64,000 nt of DNA, from contig NC_084922.1 of NCBI RefSeq assembly GCF_958298935.1, forward strand, positions 48,019,458-48,083,457, read 5' to 3'. The notes under the pieces were generated by a model, which did no database searches, had not been told where the DNA came from, and saw only the letters and a program-made list of their open reading frames with translations. Made by a program: the position numbers and the translations under genes. Position 1 is the first letter of the stretch; every line of letters starts with the position of its first letter. Below, in pieces: positions 1 through 12,110 of this stretch. The stretch comes from Phragmites australis (lineage: Eukaryota; Streptophyta; Magnoliopsida; Poales; Poaceae).

Positions 1-602
1 AATCACATATTTACGCTGGGGAAGCCTAAGAGACTTACCCACGGTACTTGTGGAGGTTAGTGACTATCGGGGGATGAAGGAAACGGAGGAATCCGCCCGG
101 GAGATGAAGAAATTCGGTGTTCCTCGTGCTTCAACCAAAACACCAAAAGACGTCAAATCCGGCTCTAATCCTTCAGGAACGAGCAAATAAATTGGATGCA
201 TATGTAGCTTAGGAGCTAGTGATCGTGTGGATACCACATGTGTAACTTGGCTTCGCTTCTAGAGAGAGGAATCCGAGGAGAAAGAGAGAGAGCTTGAGAG
301 AGAGGGAGAGCGGCAGCTTGACTGCTCAAATGGAGAGTGAGAGAGCGTGGGGAGTGAGAGAGAGAGGGAGCAGGCGGTGCTGCCCATTTGGAGTGGTGGG
401 TAGTAGGGTCCATGTGGAATAGAAAGGATGTCCGTTTTAACTGTAAATTATGTTCTTTTCTCTCTTGAATTTCTTTCTGTCATCAGATTGACTTAAAATG
501 AATTGCACTAGCATTCCAAAATAAATTGCCTCAAAACTAATCATAGCGCTAATAACATATGATTAGACTTAATTACATAATTACAATTTTCGGGATGTGA
601 CA
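1..602 (-). mobile_element. Probable LTR-retrotransposon LTR, cut by window edge
   Basis: Read on the minus strand, the segment opens at 602 with TGTCACATCC, a common start of grass LTRs, followed by AT-rich sequence. The 240-400 part is rich in GA/CT tracts. The other terminus is outside the window or not recognisable, and I see no primer-binding site or coding domain. The LTR identity rests on the terminal motif and general composition, so it is tentative; it could be a solo LTR. Confidence 0.35.
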
Positions 603-3060
603 CAGGTCTTTGAGGCTATAGCTTCAGCAGCATGCATGTGTTTCACCGTAATCTAAGCAAACGTATTGTCTTTGTACATCTTCTCACTGTCATTAGGATC
701 AGACACTATCCTTACTAACCCATTCATGCATTAGAACTAAACAACATTGCTTCCAAACCTCTTGCCCTTGTTAATAAGATATGATATTCAAATCAATCTT
801 GCAGGTCACAAAAATGTCTCCATTGTGATGAATACAAATAGAGAAATTTCCATCAGGAATAAAAGACATAAGAATACGATTCATAACATAAAATATATCC
901 ACATTAGTGACATTCACGACAGCGAATAATACATGTTCCATAGGACCAAAATCGACGCTAAGTATCCTGACAGAGAAAGGAGGCATATGAACAACCACAT
1001 TCTACGAGTGCTTGATAGCAGTGAACAAAGACTTTCTATTACTGATTTAAGACACACAAATACAACTCAATATAGAACGTATAAAAACGTGATGCACTTC
1101 CAAACCTTAATTTATCACTCAGTTTTAAACCTTCCTTGTAAAATCAAACCCTAACAAAGAGTAGAGCGTTAAACAAACTCTTGAGAAATAGATGAATAAC
1201 TCAATAAAAATCAAGTATATGGAATACCAAACATAGTAAAATTGTAAGAATAAGACCTTAAACACATTGATACAGAAGGATGTCGAATAGTAACATGGAG
1301 AGAAAAAAGATGGATGAATTTCATCGTTTTATTGAGATGAGCTGTTTGTGAAAAAGGTAGTGTTAAGAGGAGAGCGAGCTGTCAAATTTAAAATAGTATT
1401 TGAGTCTTTAATTACAAATAATTTATTATAGTAATCCGTCTATGTCTATCATATATACACAAATAGATCTTATAAAAACTTATTTATGATAATATCATAA
1501 ATGATTTTAAAAAAAATATGTCTGTGTTGGTATGATTGATACCAACGGATTTATAAAAAAATCTTATGTGAGTTCCCTCACACATAGATGGTCAATCACG
1601 TTAAAGATATATTTGGTTAGCAACTGTCTCTAGCTATTTTTGTGAGTGATGAGTTCTGAAAATCCGGCTTTATCATTCTCTCTACTTTCACCGTTTTTTA
1701 TAGTGTCAATCATAAGACCTGTGATATAATAAAATGACAATTTTATGTGGACACCTCGGATATAATTAGTCATCGCTAACTTTCGGTTCAGAAAACTTAG
1801 TATTTCTTTCACAAACTCGGAAGCGCATTTTTGCTCACATAAATAAATATCTCAATTTGTGGAGGTCAAAATTAGTTACTGTCTTTGGTAGCCAGTAAAT
1901 GAGGCGCACCCACACGCTAGCCCAGTCTCGGTCAATGAAACTGGGACCCACTGACCTGGTGCCCTGAGCAAAGGTAGTGTGTGCATGGGGTCCATCCGTC
2001 CATGCCTCAGTCCCTGCTGACAGGTGTGCGTCCAGTGAAACCCCTCTCTTTCTAGGAGGCCATCACCGAGGGGCTCCTGCAGGTCGTAGACGTACGGCGG
2101 CAGTCAACGGCGAGGACCGCCATGTCATTGGAGACTGCCGTCCACCAATGCTGGTGCCTCTCGTTCTCTATCCTCTTTTATTGACCCCTCCATCGTTTTT
2201 TTAATTATATTTGCATGTATCTCACAGTCACCTCGTCCCGCACACGAATCACCCTTTTGCATGGCCGGAGCACCCTTCTAACCGGGCAATAGGCTGCTCA
2301 CTCCTTCTCTCTCCTCCTCGCACTCTCTCTCTCTCTCTCTCCAGGCGCGGTCTCTCGTCGTTGGAATACACGTCGCGAGGTAGACGACAGTGCGCCCTGC
2401 TGCGGCGTGGGCCCTGAGTCACGTGGCTCCCGCGTGTCAGCGTCCACGTGGTGCGTGATCTTATGCATGCATGCTTCGCTTCGGTTGCACGATGATAGAG
2501 TTGACTTGGCATTAGCTGGTCGATCCCAGTATGGTTGATTCTTTATGCTTCCCATTGCGTCTACTCGATCTCTCTCGCCATTTCTTGCAGCAGCTCTCTG
2601 CACCTTGGGGAATGAAGACTAGACTTTGCATAGCTGGCCAGGAGAGGCTAAACTTCGCCATGCATGCCTGACTTGAATGATAGTGCTTTTGTGTAAATGT
2701 GGTGATATGACACTTACTTGAATGATAGTGTGAAATAGATATGCCAGTTCCACATGGCACCTATCAACACAGAGAGCATAGGCAGGTTACAACTGTATGA
2801 AAGAGTAAAATGCACCCTTAAATTTTGAAATAAAGATATAGATCTCTAAACCTGTTAAAGGTTTAAATCTCTCTAATTTGCCTACGTGGCACACTGTCAG
2901 TTGGCGCTGGATAACGCATTCATGATGATTATAGTGATTTGAATATAGAGTGGCATACTTAACAAGTTTAAAATACTATATCTATATTTTAAGAGTTTAT
3001 GAACCATGATAATACCTCGGGAAAAGATCAAGTACCATGTTGTATTTTACTCTTGTAGAA
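603..3060. other. Intergenic, no supported gene
   Basis: AT-rich sequence with only short open frames that match nothing I recognise. A CT microsatellite lies near 2322-2342. A more GC-rich stretch at about 1960-2480 has short open frames on both strands but no splice structure or domain. Confidence 0.5.
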
Positions 3061-3064
3061 ACAA

Positions 3065-3975
3065 CTGAATTGTGATCACCATTTCACCTGCAAAATGTAG
3101 AGAAAATTCTTTGTATGCCACTGTAAATTATAGTGATTCTCTTTAATTTTATGCCAGTGGTTGAAATTTCACATCCCTTGTGTGTCATTTTCGCATGATG
3201 ACCATTAACTGAGATGCAAAAATACCGTTATGCCCTTGCTTGCTTCTTCTTCCTCCCAAATCACATACACAGAGAAATGAGAGACATGCATCACTACTGG
3301 ATCCGCACGGCAACACCTCCTCAAGGCTCTGACATGCTCCCTTCTCTCAGATCTGAGTTTTGCCTCTTCGTTCGAGCACACAGCTCGCACACTCGCCACC
3401 GCCAGACGCAGCTCCACCAAATCCGGTCGCGCATAACCTGGGAGGGTGACACGAGATAAGGAGAGGGCGTCACGAGCTACAAAACTGGGAGGGCGTCACG
3501 AGATGCGACGCAGGGACGACGGCATGAGCCGCGGCGTAGGTAGGGCGGCCTAGCGCGACATGAATTACTTCGGTGCAGAGCCGGCGTCCCAGCGCGGTCT
3601 AAGCAGATCCGGCACGCTGGCCATCAGCTGAGGTATCCTGAGTTCATCGCCGTGGATTACTCGATTTCGTAGCTTGCCGCTGTGGAACTAATCGACCGGT
3701 GCTCGATTTGGTGGCCCTCCGCCGACGTCCTCGCCTTGGTTGTCGCTGGCGCACAGTTTTTTTGGACCAGGTTGTCGGTCAACAGAGTGGCAAAATGGCC
3801 ATTACGGCAAGATCCACGGCTCTAACGGCGACGCAATCTGACGAAAGTAACGAAAGTGGCATAGAAGTATGACAAATTTGATCCAGTGGTAGAGAAAGAA
3901 AACGTAAATTTAGATGATACATGATAAAGAAATGTAGATTCTAATGATATACAAGAAATTGACTCGTAAATATAC
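3065..3975. mobile_element. Candidate non-autonomous Mutator-like element with GC-rich interior
   Basis: The left flank (about 3095-3165) and the reverse complement of the right flank (about 3850-3965) share several blocks in the same order, such as TTCTTGTAT-like, TTCTCTxTA and CCAGTGG/CCACTGG-type motifs. This looks like long, diverged terminal inverted repeats. Between them is a GC-rich interior (3290-3840) unlike the flanks, as in Pack-MULEs that carry captured gene pieces. I cannot identify a parent gene or a clean target-site duplication. Confidence 0.3.
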
Positions 3976-6595
3976 TCATCACAATTTTAGTGACACCTAA
4001 TTAACCTGGTTAACACGTACTACTGTAGAAAATTTGGTTGTACATAGCGGAATTAATAATTGTATGCGTGTTTCCTTTGCGGGTAATTGTATGCATGCTT
4101 CTGCCAGTTAAAACTAGCTGTACTCCATTTAGGCATAAGAAATAATTAGGCCATATTATTTTTGCTAGTCTAGACCAAAATTGGGCAACATGGCTAGGCA
4201 TAATCAGTCTAAATTCTAGATCCACCACTCTAATATTTTTTTCAATTCTAAGTTGAGCGGTGCTGGAGGTGGCAGGAAAATAGTGAGAATATCAATTATT
4301 CCCAATCAGCTGAAACTTTACCCCGTAGCTAGCCCATAGTATTCATATATATCAAGCCTAAGTAAGAATAATTAACAATTAGGCATGCCCTTTAAACTTC
4401 TTAAATGTCATTTGGAGTACTATGTAAACCCAAACCAATAAGTACTAATTAAACAGGTACAAGTTAGCAGTCCGTGTGAATTTGGAAAGGAAAGTATAAG
4501 ACCAAACAATGTTGACAAACTTTCAATAAAGCTACCACTCCAGTCTCCCATATGCGCATCAAGCAGCAAAAGTGTTGATAATTACTTGCCGTACAAGCAG
4601 GGTGGCCGAGCACTAGGGCTTTTCGGGAGACAAAAGGTCCACTCCATCACAAAAAAAATCACATGACCGGTAGAAATCCCAAAAAGGCTTCTTCGGTTGG
4701 CTGGCTATGCTAGTACTTCCCATTACATACATAGATTTTGCATGCGATACAAATCCCTTGTTAACGACGATCGAAATCCAACGATTAGGGTAATTTTATA
4801 GCCCAAACCATATTCTTTTATGCAACCAAGGAAGGAGGCGAAAGGAGTTTGCAATGTTGTTAACAAGCCGGTCACAACGCAAGCCTTGGTTGCATGCGAC
4901 TGTCTGCCCCCACTGTTTCGAGTCACAACACAGGTGCCTCGGAATTCGCGGCCCGATGCATGCCACCGTGCGTGCCTCGGTGACCCCGAAAGCGCCCGCA
5001 AATCGCAGGTTTTGGCAACCAAGCTCCCCGGGACCTGCACCGTGCAACTTACATGCTTGAGCATCATATTTTTCTCTGTCACGGACAGCACAAAATCCTA
5101 CTTGAAAACGCCCTGCCTCGTCACTCTCCCATACTAAACTAGCTAGTCACTCGTGTCAGCAAGCAATAAGTATAGTAGCCTATGGTGTGATCTCTTCTGC
5201 CCACACGTACGCACGCACGAGTGCACCTGCAGTGGCAGGATTTCGAAACGTTGCCGGCTTCTCTCCGCTCTGCATGTAGTGGCATCGATGATGGAGACAA
5301 CATCTGATCTGAGTGATTTAACTTAATCTAATCCACGGGCCATTTTCTCTCGGTTTCCAGTGGCATCGATGATGCAACAAAACACACGCCGTATTCTATG
5401 CTAGCTTCGTGGTGACACGTTGTACTTGTACAGCATTAGTATAAGGTTAAGTAGCACGAATGTACTATGTGTAATTTAGCCGGTCGGTCAAATGAAGCAC
5501 TACGACCGACACGCACCCACACGGCTCGGTATCCGTTTCATCGTTGTGACCCATATGCAATGCACTAGTGGTACTATCCTGGCCGTTAAAGCGGCCAATG
5601 CTGTCAGAATGTGATGTGGGACCATGACCACACCAGAGTGCTGGCTCACAAGGTAGCCTCCTACCGCAGGAAGACGAGGTCCAACACATGAAATATAGAC
5701 AAGTACAACACCGGCAGATTGCTACCGTGCTACCTGTGTCTACCAATAAAATGGAGCACATGATAGAACAAGAATACAAAGGACAACCTCATTACGTTTT
5801 ACGTCAATTGCAGCCCAAATTATTAATTTCAACCAGAAGTATATGCTTCACAATGTATACACAATTTCACAAAAAATCTTTTTTAGGATATTTCTAGAGG
5901 TGTTTTCCCATTTGTCTTCAAACTCTGAAATTATAACTCCTGAAATACTTTTGTGGTTTCCCAAAAATTTATGCAAAAGAAAGATCTCAGGATGCCTTTG
6001 AAGTTTATAAGCGAAAAAAACATAAGTACGAGTAAGTCATTACCACATAAATTGTTTTTCCAGTCGACTTGTAACCGTTTTCTCAACCATGGTTCAAACC
6101 GTCAGCAAGAAGGAGACTGTAAAAATGAACAACTACTCCGGCCAGCTATAACAGCTGTCTGTTATAATCTTTAGTACGGTTGGTTGCTATCACAAACTGG
6201 CTAAGCTATCAAAATATTGCAGTCGGTTCATAACCTAAACTATTTGCACTATACTGAGTAGTACAACCGGTCTCTTACCAAAATCGGCTGAGATATGATC
6301 GTAGTGCAGTTAGTTTGTTATCTGAATCGACTATTCATTATGATTTTTCAATCTGCACTCCCTTTATTGTATTTATTGAATTGGGTGGCACCCATGTAAG
6401 TTTGGATTTGTATAGGACAAATGGATTTCCAAAAACTGATTTAATACGCGTGGAAGTCTTGTGAATTATTGCATCTTCCAGCCGGAGCCAAAACGAATTA
6501 TCTACGCCTCCTGCTAGAAGATTTTTTTCAGCCCCCACCCATTTTCCTACTTCCAATGCTTTCATGAAGGAATCTAGTCATATCAGACCAATTTA
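3976..6595. other. Intergenic, no supported gene
   Basis: Mixed composition. The stretch 4820-5090 has overlapping open frames on both strands, the longest being 122 codons on the minus strand, but there is no domain, signal or intron structure that I recognise. The remainder is AT-rich. Confidence 0.45.
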
Positions 6596-6836
6596 CTCCT
6601 TTTGTCAAAAATACATGATATTTTTTACTTTTTATAGTTTTTATGTGTAATTTTGATCATTATTTTTTTAAATATAGCTATAATATCTCATGAAAATATA
6701 ATATATTTTTCAAGATAAATCAATATGTATAATTTTATATTTCCAAACTAAATATTTTAAAAACTATTAACGGCCAAAATTTTAAAAGTTTAACTAGATC
6801 TTAATTAAAACATCAAATATTTATGATGAGAGCGAG
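6596..6836. mobile_element. Stowaway-like MITE
   Basis: About 240 bp of AT-rich DNA bounded by TA dinucleotides (6594-6595 and 6837-6838). The ends are CTCCTTTTGTCA on the left and, on the opposite strand at the right, CTCGCTCTCATC, resembling the CTCC-type Stowaway terminus. Its inner part resembles 12900-13110, suggesting a second diverged copy there. No coding capacity. Confidence 0.5.
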
Positions 6837-6838
6837 TA

Positions 6839-8269
6839 ACAATTAATCAATTTGACATGACGTACCATATATCGGGTTAGCTTGAGGTGGTCCATGCGAC
6901 TGCTTATTAATTACTCCTACAGTCACAAAAGAACGTCGACTTGTGTTGTAGTATATAGTTAGCATGTTTAAACTTTAATCATAAATATATTATTCTAATA
7001 TTTTGATTGAACTTTTAAAAATAATGTAGCCTGATTTTGCCTTGTCAAGTAGTTTTATAGTTTTACAACCTTTATATTATGTATATTATACTAGTAAAAA
7101 GTGAAGTAGTGTATTATTGGCCATGTCGATATTCAAAACATCATTATTTTATGATTGAAAAATGTTAAATTACTGAATATACAGTTACAATTACATGTTA
7201 GAACACCGCAACGAATGGTAGTCGAAAATGCCTCGTAGGGTCTTTAAAGATGACTAAGAGGAACAGCTGAAAGTATGGCAGCGATTTAGCAGTAGTGGCC
7301 TAGTGGGTCCTTGCTAGCATCTCGATGAACATAAACAAGATATCGATAGCAAGGTAAAAATAGGAAGAGGTGTCTGGCGGAGAGTTATAGATTATTGCAC
7401 GATTCTTTTGTCTAATATTAGTGTTATTTAGGTATCTTCTGGCGGATCGTACCCCAGAGAGGTGATTATTTAATTCTTTCAACATCTATAAAAGCAATAT
7501 TTAGATCGAAGAACAAATTTCCCTGTATTCTAGACTGCTGGAACCATAATCTTCCAAGGTTAAAAGTAATAACACTAAATTCTCCAGAAGAAAATCAAGA
7601 GACGACCAAGACCTTTGCGAGCCTTGTGCAGGATGTAGCAGGGTAAAAAAAAGCATCATAGAAAACAGTCGGACATGGAGAAATTTTTCTAAAATTTACA
7701 TTAATATCATATGAAATATTTCAATCATGAAAACAACATAAAAAACTGAAATAAATTGAACAAAATTGAAGTCACAGGATTGTATAAGGGGAACACACAC
7801 ATAGAGGGCGGAGAGATCAGATTTTGGTGAGATCTGATCAAACCTATCAACTCATGAGAGGCTCTCGAAATATGGAGTATGGTAAGTTGTAATTGATGTA
7901 AGGAACCAACGCATGGTGACGAAGATTAGTGTTATCCCCCGTAGCTAGCTCCAAGTTTCAAAGAAGAAAACTTAAGACCAAAACCAAAAGAACACGACTC
8001 CCCCCTGCTACCTGCAGCTACGAACGAACGAACGAATGCTACTCCTACCTCTCAAAACACATCAACTCCATTTTTCCCCAAGGTTTTTCTACCCCTGTCT
8101 TCCTCACGCGCCATAAATGAATTGCCTGTTCACTCCACTCCACTTTGCTTGCTGGTTGTGCAGCCACAGGGCAACTGCAGACGCTAGATAAAGCTTAAGC
8201 CATCATCATTGCCTCCACTTCTCGAAGCAACGCTACGTACGCGTCTGGCGATCGTCAGCTTGTAGCTAG
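6839..8269. other. Intergenic and 3' flank of the TE1-like gene
   Basis: No gene recognised. A short GAAC-type repeat occurs near 8020-8036. The last few hundred bases before 8270 are the likely 3' untranslated and termination region of the minus-strand TE1-like gene. Confidence 0.4.
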
Positions 8270-11200
8270 CTACTCGGTGTAGCCTAGGCGCCGTAGATCA
8301 CAGGTGACCATCTCCTCCTTGCCGTCATCGTTGTCGTCGCCGCTCCCCCGGTTGTCCTCGTCGGCTTGGTCGGACGGCGCGTGGGTGGATGCGGTCGTCG
8401 ACGAGGCGCCGTCGCCGGACGACGAGGGCGGCGGCATGAGCTCCTGCACCAGCGGGTCCACGCTCGCGCTCCGGCTCTTGGGAGGCGACGATGCACCGGA
8501 CGCCGACGACGGGGCGGGCGAGCGGCCGACGATGGGCACCGGCTCGTTGAGCTGCTTGCCATCGCGCGGCGGCGAGAACTCCACGGGTAGGTACTCGTCG
8601 CTGTCGCACGGGAACTTGGAGTTCTTGAAGTGCTCCTTGAGCGCCTCCAGGCCCTGCAGCGACGTGAGCGTGTGAAATTTACATAATTGTAACATGCATG
8701 AGCACAGCTCGTGCCGGCATCGTGAAAATATTTTGGTATGCGAGAAGAGTATGCGAGAAGAGCATGCGGCGGCAAGTACTTGTACGCGTGCGTATGTGAC
8801 TTGGCAAATCTTGCGTGAGTTGTACACTTCCCACGGCTGCTTATGGAACGCCTTGTAGAGCCGCACGGCGGCCTCCGGCGAGGTGAGATTGACGAAGCCG
8901 TAGCCCACATTACACTTGTTGCTGCATTTTGCATCAAGGAACTCGTATTAAACACAGCAAATTCTCATTTCATGTTAGGAAAAGAAAATTAGGATGATAT
9001 GTACGGCATAGAGTGACCAAGACTCTTAGAATTAAGGCAGAGAACAGAGATAATGCTTTGGCATGATACTACTTTATATGTATGTGAAGCTGCCTTTTGA
9101 CACCACCAAGACCCTCTTGTCATTGGGCATTGATAGGTCTTTTCTCAACTTGCTTCGTGCAAGAGAAAAGCTGCTAAAGGAGGTGCTTGATCACACTACA
9201 AAATTTGATCACATAAAGTTTTTATCAGAAGTTTAATATTTGTGCTCTTAAAAAGGTTTTTTGGGGGGCATTGATGCAACTTTTCATCACTATTCCAGGG
9301 CATCTGTCGCAACTCTCTCTACCCCCAACGCGGCGTCTCTTGTTGTGTTGGCCTTGTTATGGAAGTGCACGGTTGTGCAAAGCAAGAAAGGCAGGCAGGG
9401 AGATCCCAGAGGCAGTGGCAAAGAAAGGAAAGCAAGTGAACAGGTCCGCGGCAGCAGATGCATGCAACGAAAGAATCTTGGCATCAAAACGAGAAGGATC
9501 CGGTGCGATCTCCTTGGGCTGCAAATTTATTTCCGTTTGGGCTAGTAACGCCATAGCCATCTATGTCTGCTACACTGATTTTAACAATTTTAATGGCAAA
9601 GATAAGATACCACATTTCTATATACCACCCCAAAGATTTCTACCTCCCATAGATTTCTACCACCCCAAAGATAAGATACCACATTTCGTTCTTCCATGTT
9701 TCACAATTTTAATGGCACCAACTTCCCATAAAAACAACCGAATTTAAGCCGCCAAGTGTGTGTTCTTGAATTGGGCATCATAAAATATGAATGCAGCTAA
9801 TGTAATTGGGGAGCTAACTCACTTGAAATCTATGGGGAGGTAGACGAAATCGTAGGAGGAGAACGGCTGCCCCTTGCCTTCCTCGCCGCTCGCCGTGATC
9901 CGCTCGTTGGAGTGGATGCAGTGGTTGTCCAGCATGTTGAGGAGTAACTTCTGGCTGCATGCGACCCACAGAACTCAAGCATCAGCAGGATGGCAATTCT
10001 AAGCGTGCAGCGCCCATGAAATATAGCATTGTGGCTACAATGTGGAGTTTAGCAAGGATACCTGTACTTGTTCGGTATGTTCCTGATCATGACTGTGGTT
10101 CTCGTATCCTTCTCCGAGGCCGGCTCCTGCGTGTCGGCATCGACGGCGGCCTCGGGCTCCTTGAACAAGAAGCGCGCCTCCCACCCACCCCTGCGGCCTT
10201 TCCAATTCCCACCGCCGCTGCTGCCGGCGCCTTTCTGGCCTTGCTTACCGTACGTCGTGGTGGTGGATGATGACGTGGCCGACGAGGACGAGGCGGACGC
10301 AACGTTCTTGCCGCCCTTGCACTTGCGCTCATGCCTCGTGCCGGCATTGCCACCCGTAGACTGATCACCAGCGCTAGCCTTGGCAGAGCTCCTCGTCAGA
10401 AGCACCACACGTTCCCTCGTCTTCCCGGAGCCGGACGACGAGGAGGCCGATGGCTGCGACGTCACCTGGGCCGGTCTCCACGTAGCTTGATGCCTCGGCG
10501 GAGTCGGCGCGCTGGGCCGGTGGTGGGGTACGTACCCGCGCCTACCACCGACAGATACAATTTCAGCAGCCAATTGGACGGTTGCAAACTTGCAACGCTG
10601 AGTGAAATTGGGGTGGTCCGCACGTCTTACCTGCGTGAGCCGGGGCCGGAAGGGCGCGTGAACTCGATGACGAGACGGCGACCGAAGAGCTCCTGGCCGT
10701 TGAGCTCGGCTAGCGCGCGCGCCGCGTCGCGCGCGTCAAAGAAGTCGATGAACTTGTGGCTCGGCCGCTGCGCCGACTCCCTCACGTCCTTCAAGTCCCC
10801 TGCAAACAGTAGGTCGGGCCAATACAATTGCTGCGGGAAACACAAGAAACGAGCGTGGGAAAACGAAATGGCTGGTTGGTCGGCTCGGTCGGTGGTGCGT
10901 ACCGAAGGCTTGGAAGACTTGGCGGAGGTCGGCAAGCGAGACGCCGGGCACGGGGCTGAGCACGACCAGGGAGCCGCGGTTGTCCCCGTCGTCGGAGCCG
11001 GCGGCGAAGTGGGCCCACACGGCATGCCCGAGAACGAGGCCGCGGCTGTCGTCGTGGGGCCAGTCCCAGGCTTGGGGCGTCGGTGGCGGAGGCCAGGCCG
11101 GGGACACGGCGGCTGCCGCGTAGAGCTGGCCGAGGCGACTCTGCTGCCGCATGTGCTGCTCGCGGATGCAGGCGACGGCGAGTTCGGCGGCGCGGATGTC

Positions 11201-11608
11201 GAAGAAATGGACGGTTGCCACACGCTCGGACGCCACCGCCGACGCGTCCACAGCGCGGATCGCGCCGAACGGAACCATCGCCTGCGCCACGTCGCCCTCC
11301 TGCGCGTGCGGTGGCACCAGGCCCAGCACCACCGCGCGGCTCGTCGGTCCGTCCACCACCGTCGTCGTTGTCGGCACGGAGTAACCCGGCGTCTGCGGCG
11401 CCAGCGGCAGAGGCACCGACATGGCCATCGGCATCGGCGGCGGCATCGCTGGGTACGGCTGCGGGCAGTAGAGCTGGTGCGGAAGCGGCTGTAACTGCAA
11501 GGGGTAAGGGGCACCGACAGCAGGGTAGAACGCTTGAGCTCCTGCGTCCAGCAGATTCCCCGGGGCCCCGGGGATTCCACCTATTCCACTACCTCCCCCT
11601 CCCTCCAT
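8270..11608 (-). CDS. TE1 (PLA2/LHD2): TERMINAL EAR1 / PLASTOCHRON2-type Mei2-like RNA-binding protein
   Basis: Six exons join in frame: 11608-10903, 10799-10631, 10541-10062, 9954-9823, 8921-8780 and 8653-8270, all GT-AG. They encode 670 aa, close to the usual length of rice PLA2 and maize TE1. A Pro/Met/Tyr-rich N-terminus is followed by RRM1 (about residues 91-155) and RRM2 (about 212-285, with VVLSPVPG and RRLVIEF). A Ser/Thr/Gly-rich linker leads to the Mei2-type C-terminal RRM (about 438-545) with [21 protein letters not shown] and GYGFVNL. The tail is acidic. In maize and rice this nuclear RNA-binding protein limits the rate of leaf initiation and controls phyllotaxy and vegetative timing. 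The start codon was chosen because MEGGGGSG resembles the TE1 N-terminus; an in-frame ATG lies 18 bases upstream. The 901-bp fourth intron holds a small internal duplication (about 9580-9720). Confidence 0.95.
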
Positions 11609-12110
11609 CGCTAAAGCTCGGAACAAAAGAACCCGAGACGAGGCAAAGGATACGCCAGTATAAAGATCTAGAACTTTCTAGTGATTTTGATCATGCCTTA
11701 GATCAAGAACCAGGCGAGAATTGTACTTGGGGACCCCTCTGTCTCTCTCTCTCTCTCCTGCTTAGCTGTATGCTCCGCGTCTGAGGAGCGAGAGTGATGT
11801 TAGTACTACTACTGCCAGAAGAGAGAGGGACAGTGGGAGCTCTTTTATGGTAATTGTCGCGGGAAAAGAAAACTGGCGAGCTATTATTTGGAAATCTACA
11901 GGAACAAATGCGAGAGAGATGAGAGGGAGGAGGAGAAGGAGGAGGGGGGGGGGGGGAGAAGAGTCGAGGAGGGAGGTGAAGGGGCGGTACGGAGGGAAGA
12001 AGAGGCAGGAGTGGCGTTGTCTGGATTGTTTGCTTGGATCCTCTGCAGCAACAGCACTTGTTAATCTTGCTCAAGTCATGCCCCGTGCGTACATGACAGG
12101 CCCTTGCTCG
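11609..12110 (-). promoter_or_regulatory. 5' leader/promoter region of the TE1-like gene with GA/CT tracts
   Basis: On the gene strand this upstream region carries a GA microsatellite (about 11737-11757), which is CT on the plus strand. It also carries a long pyrimidine-rich block (about 11915-12000), including a C-run of roughly a dozen bases (about 11944-11956). GA repeats upstream of grass developmental genes are known targets of BBR/BPC factors; here that is inference only. The transcription start cannot be placed. Confidence 0.35.

Noticed and set aside
4723..5137. Opposing frames of 122 and 105 codons
   Set aside because: Neither strand shows a recognisable family or gene structure; left as intergenic.
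10331..11784. Plus-strand open frames of 387 and 233 codons
   Set aside because: They are antisense to the GC-rich first exons of the TE1-like gene, whose conserved RRM sequence and splice sites are clear. The frames are compositional.
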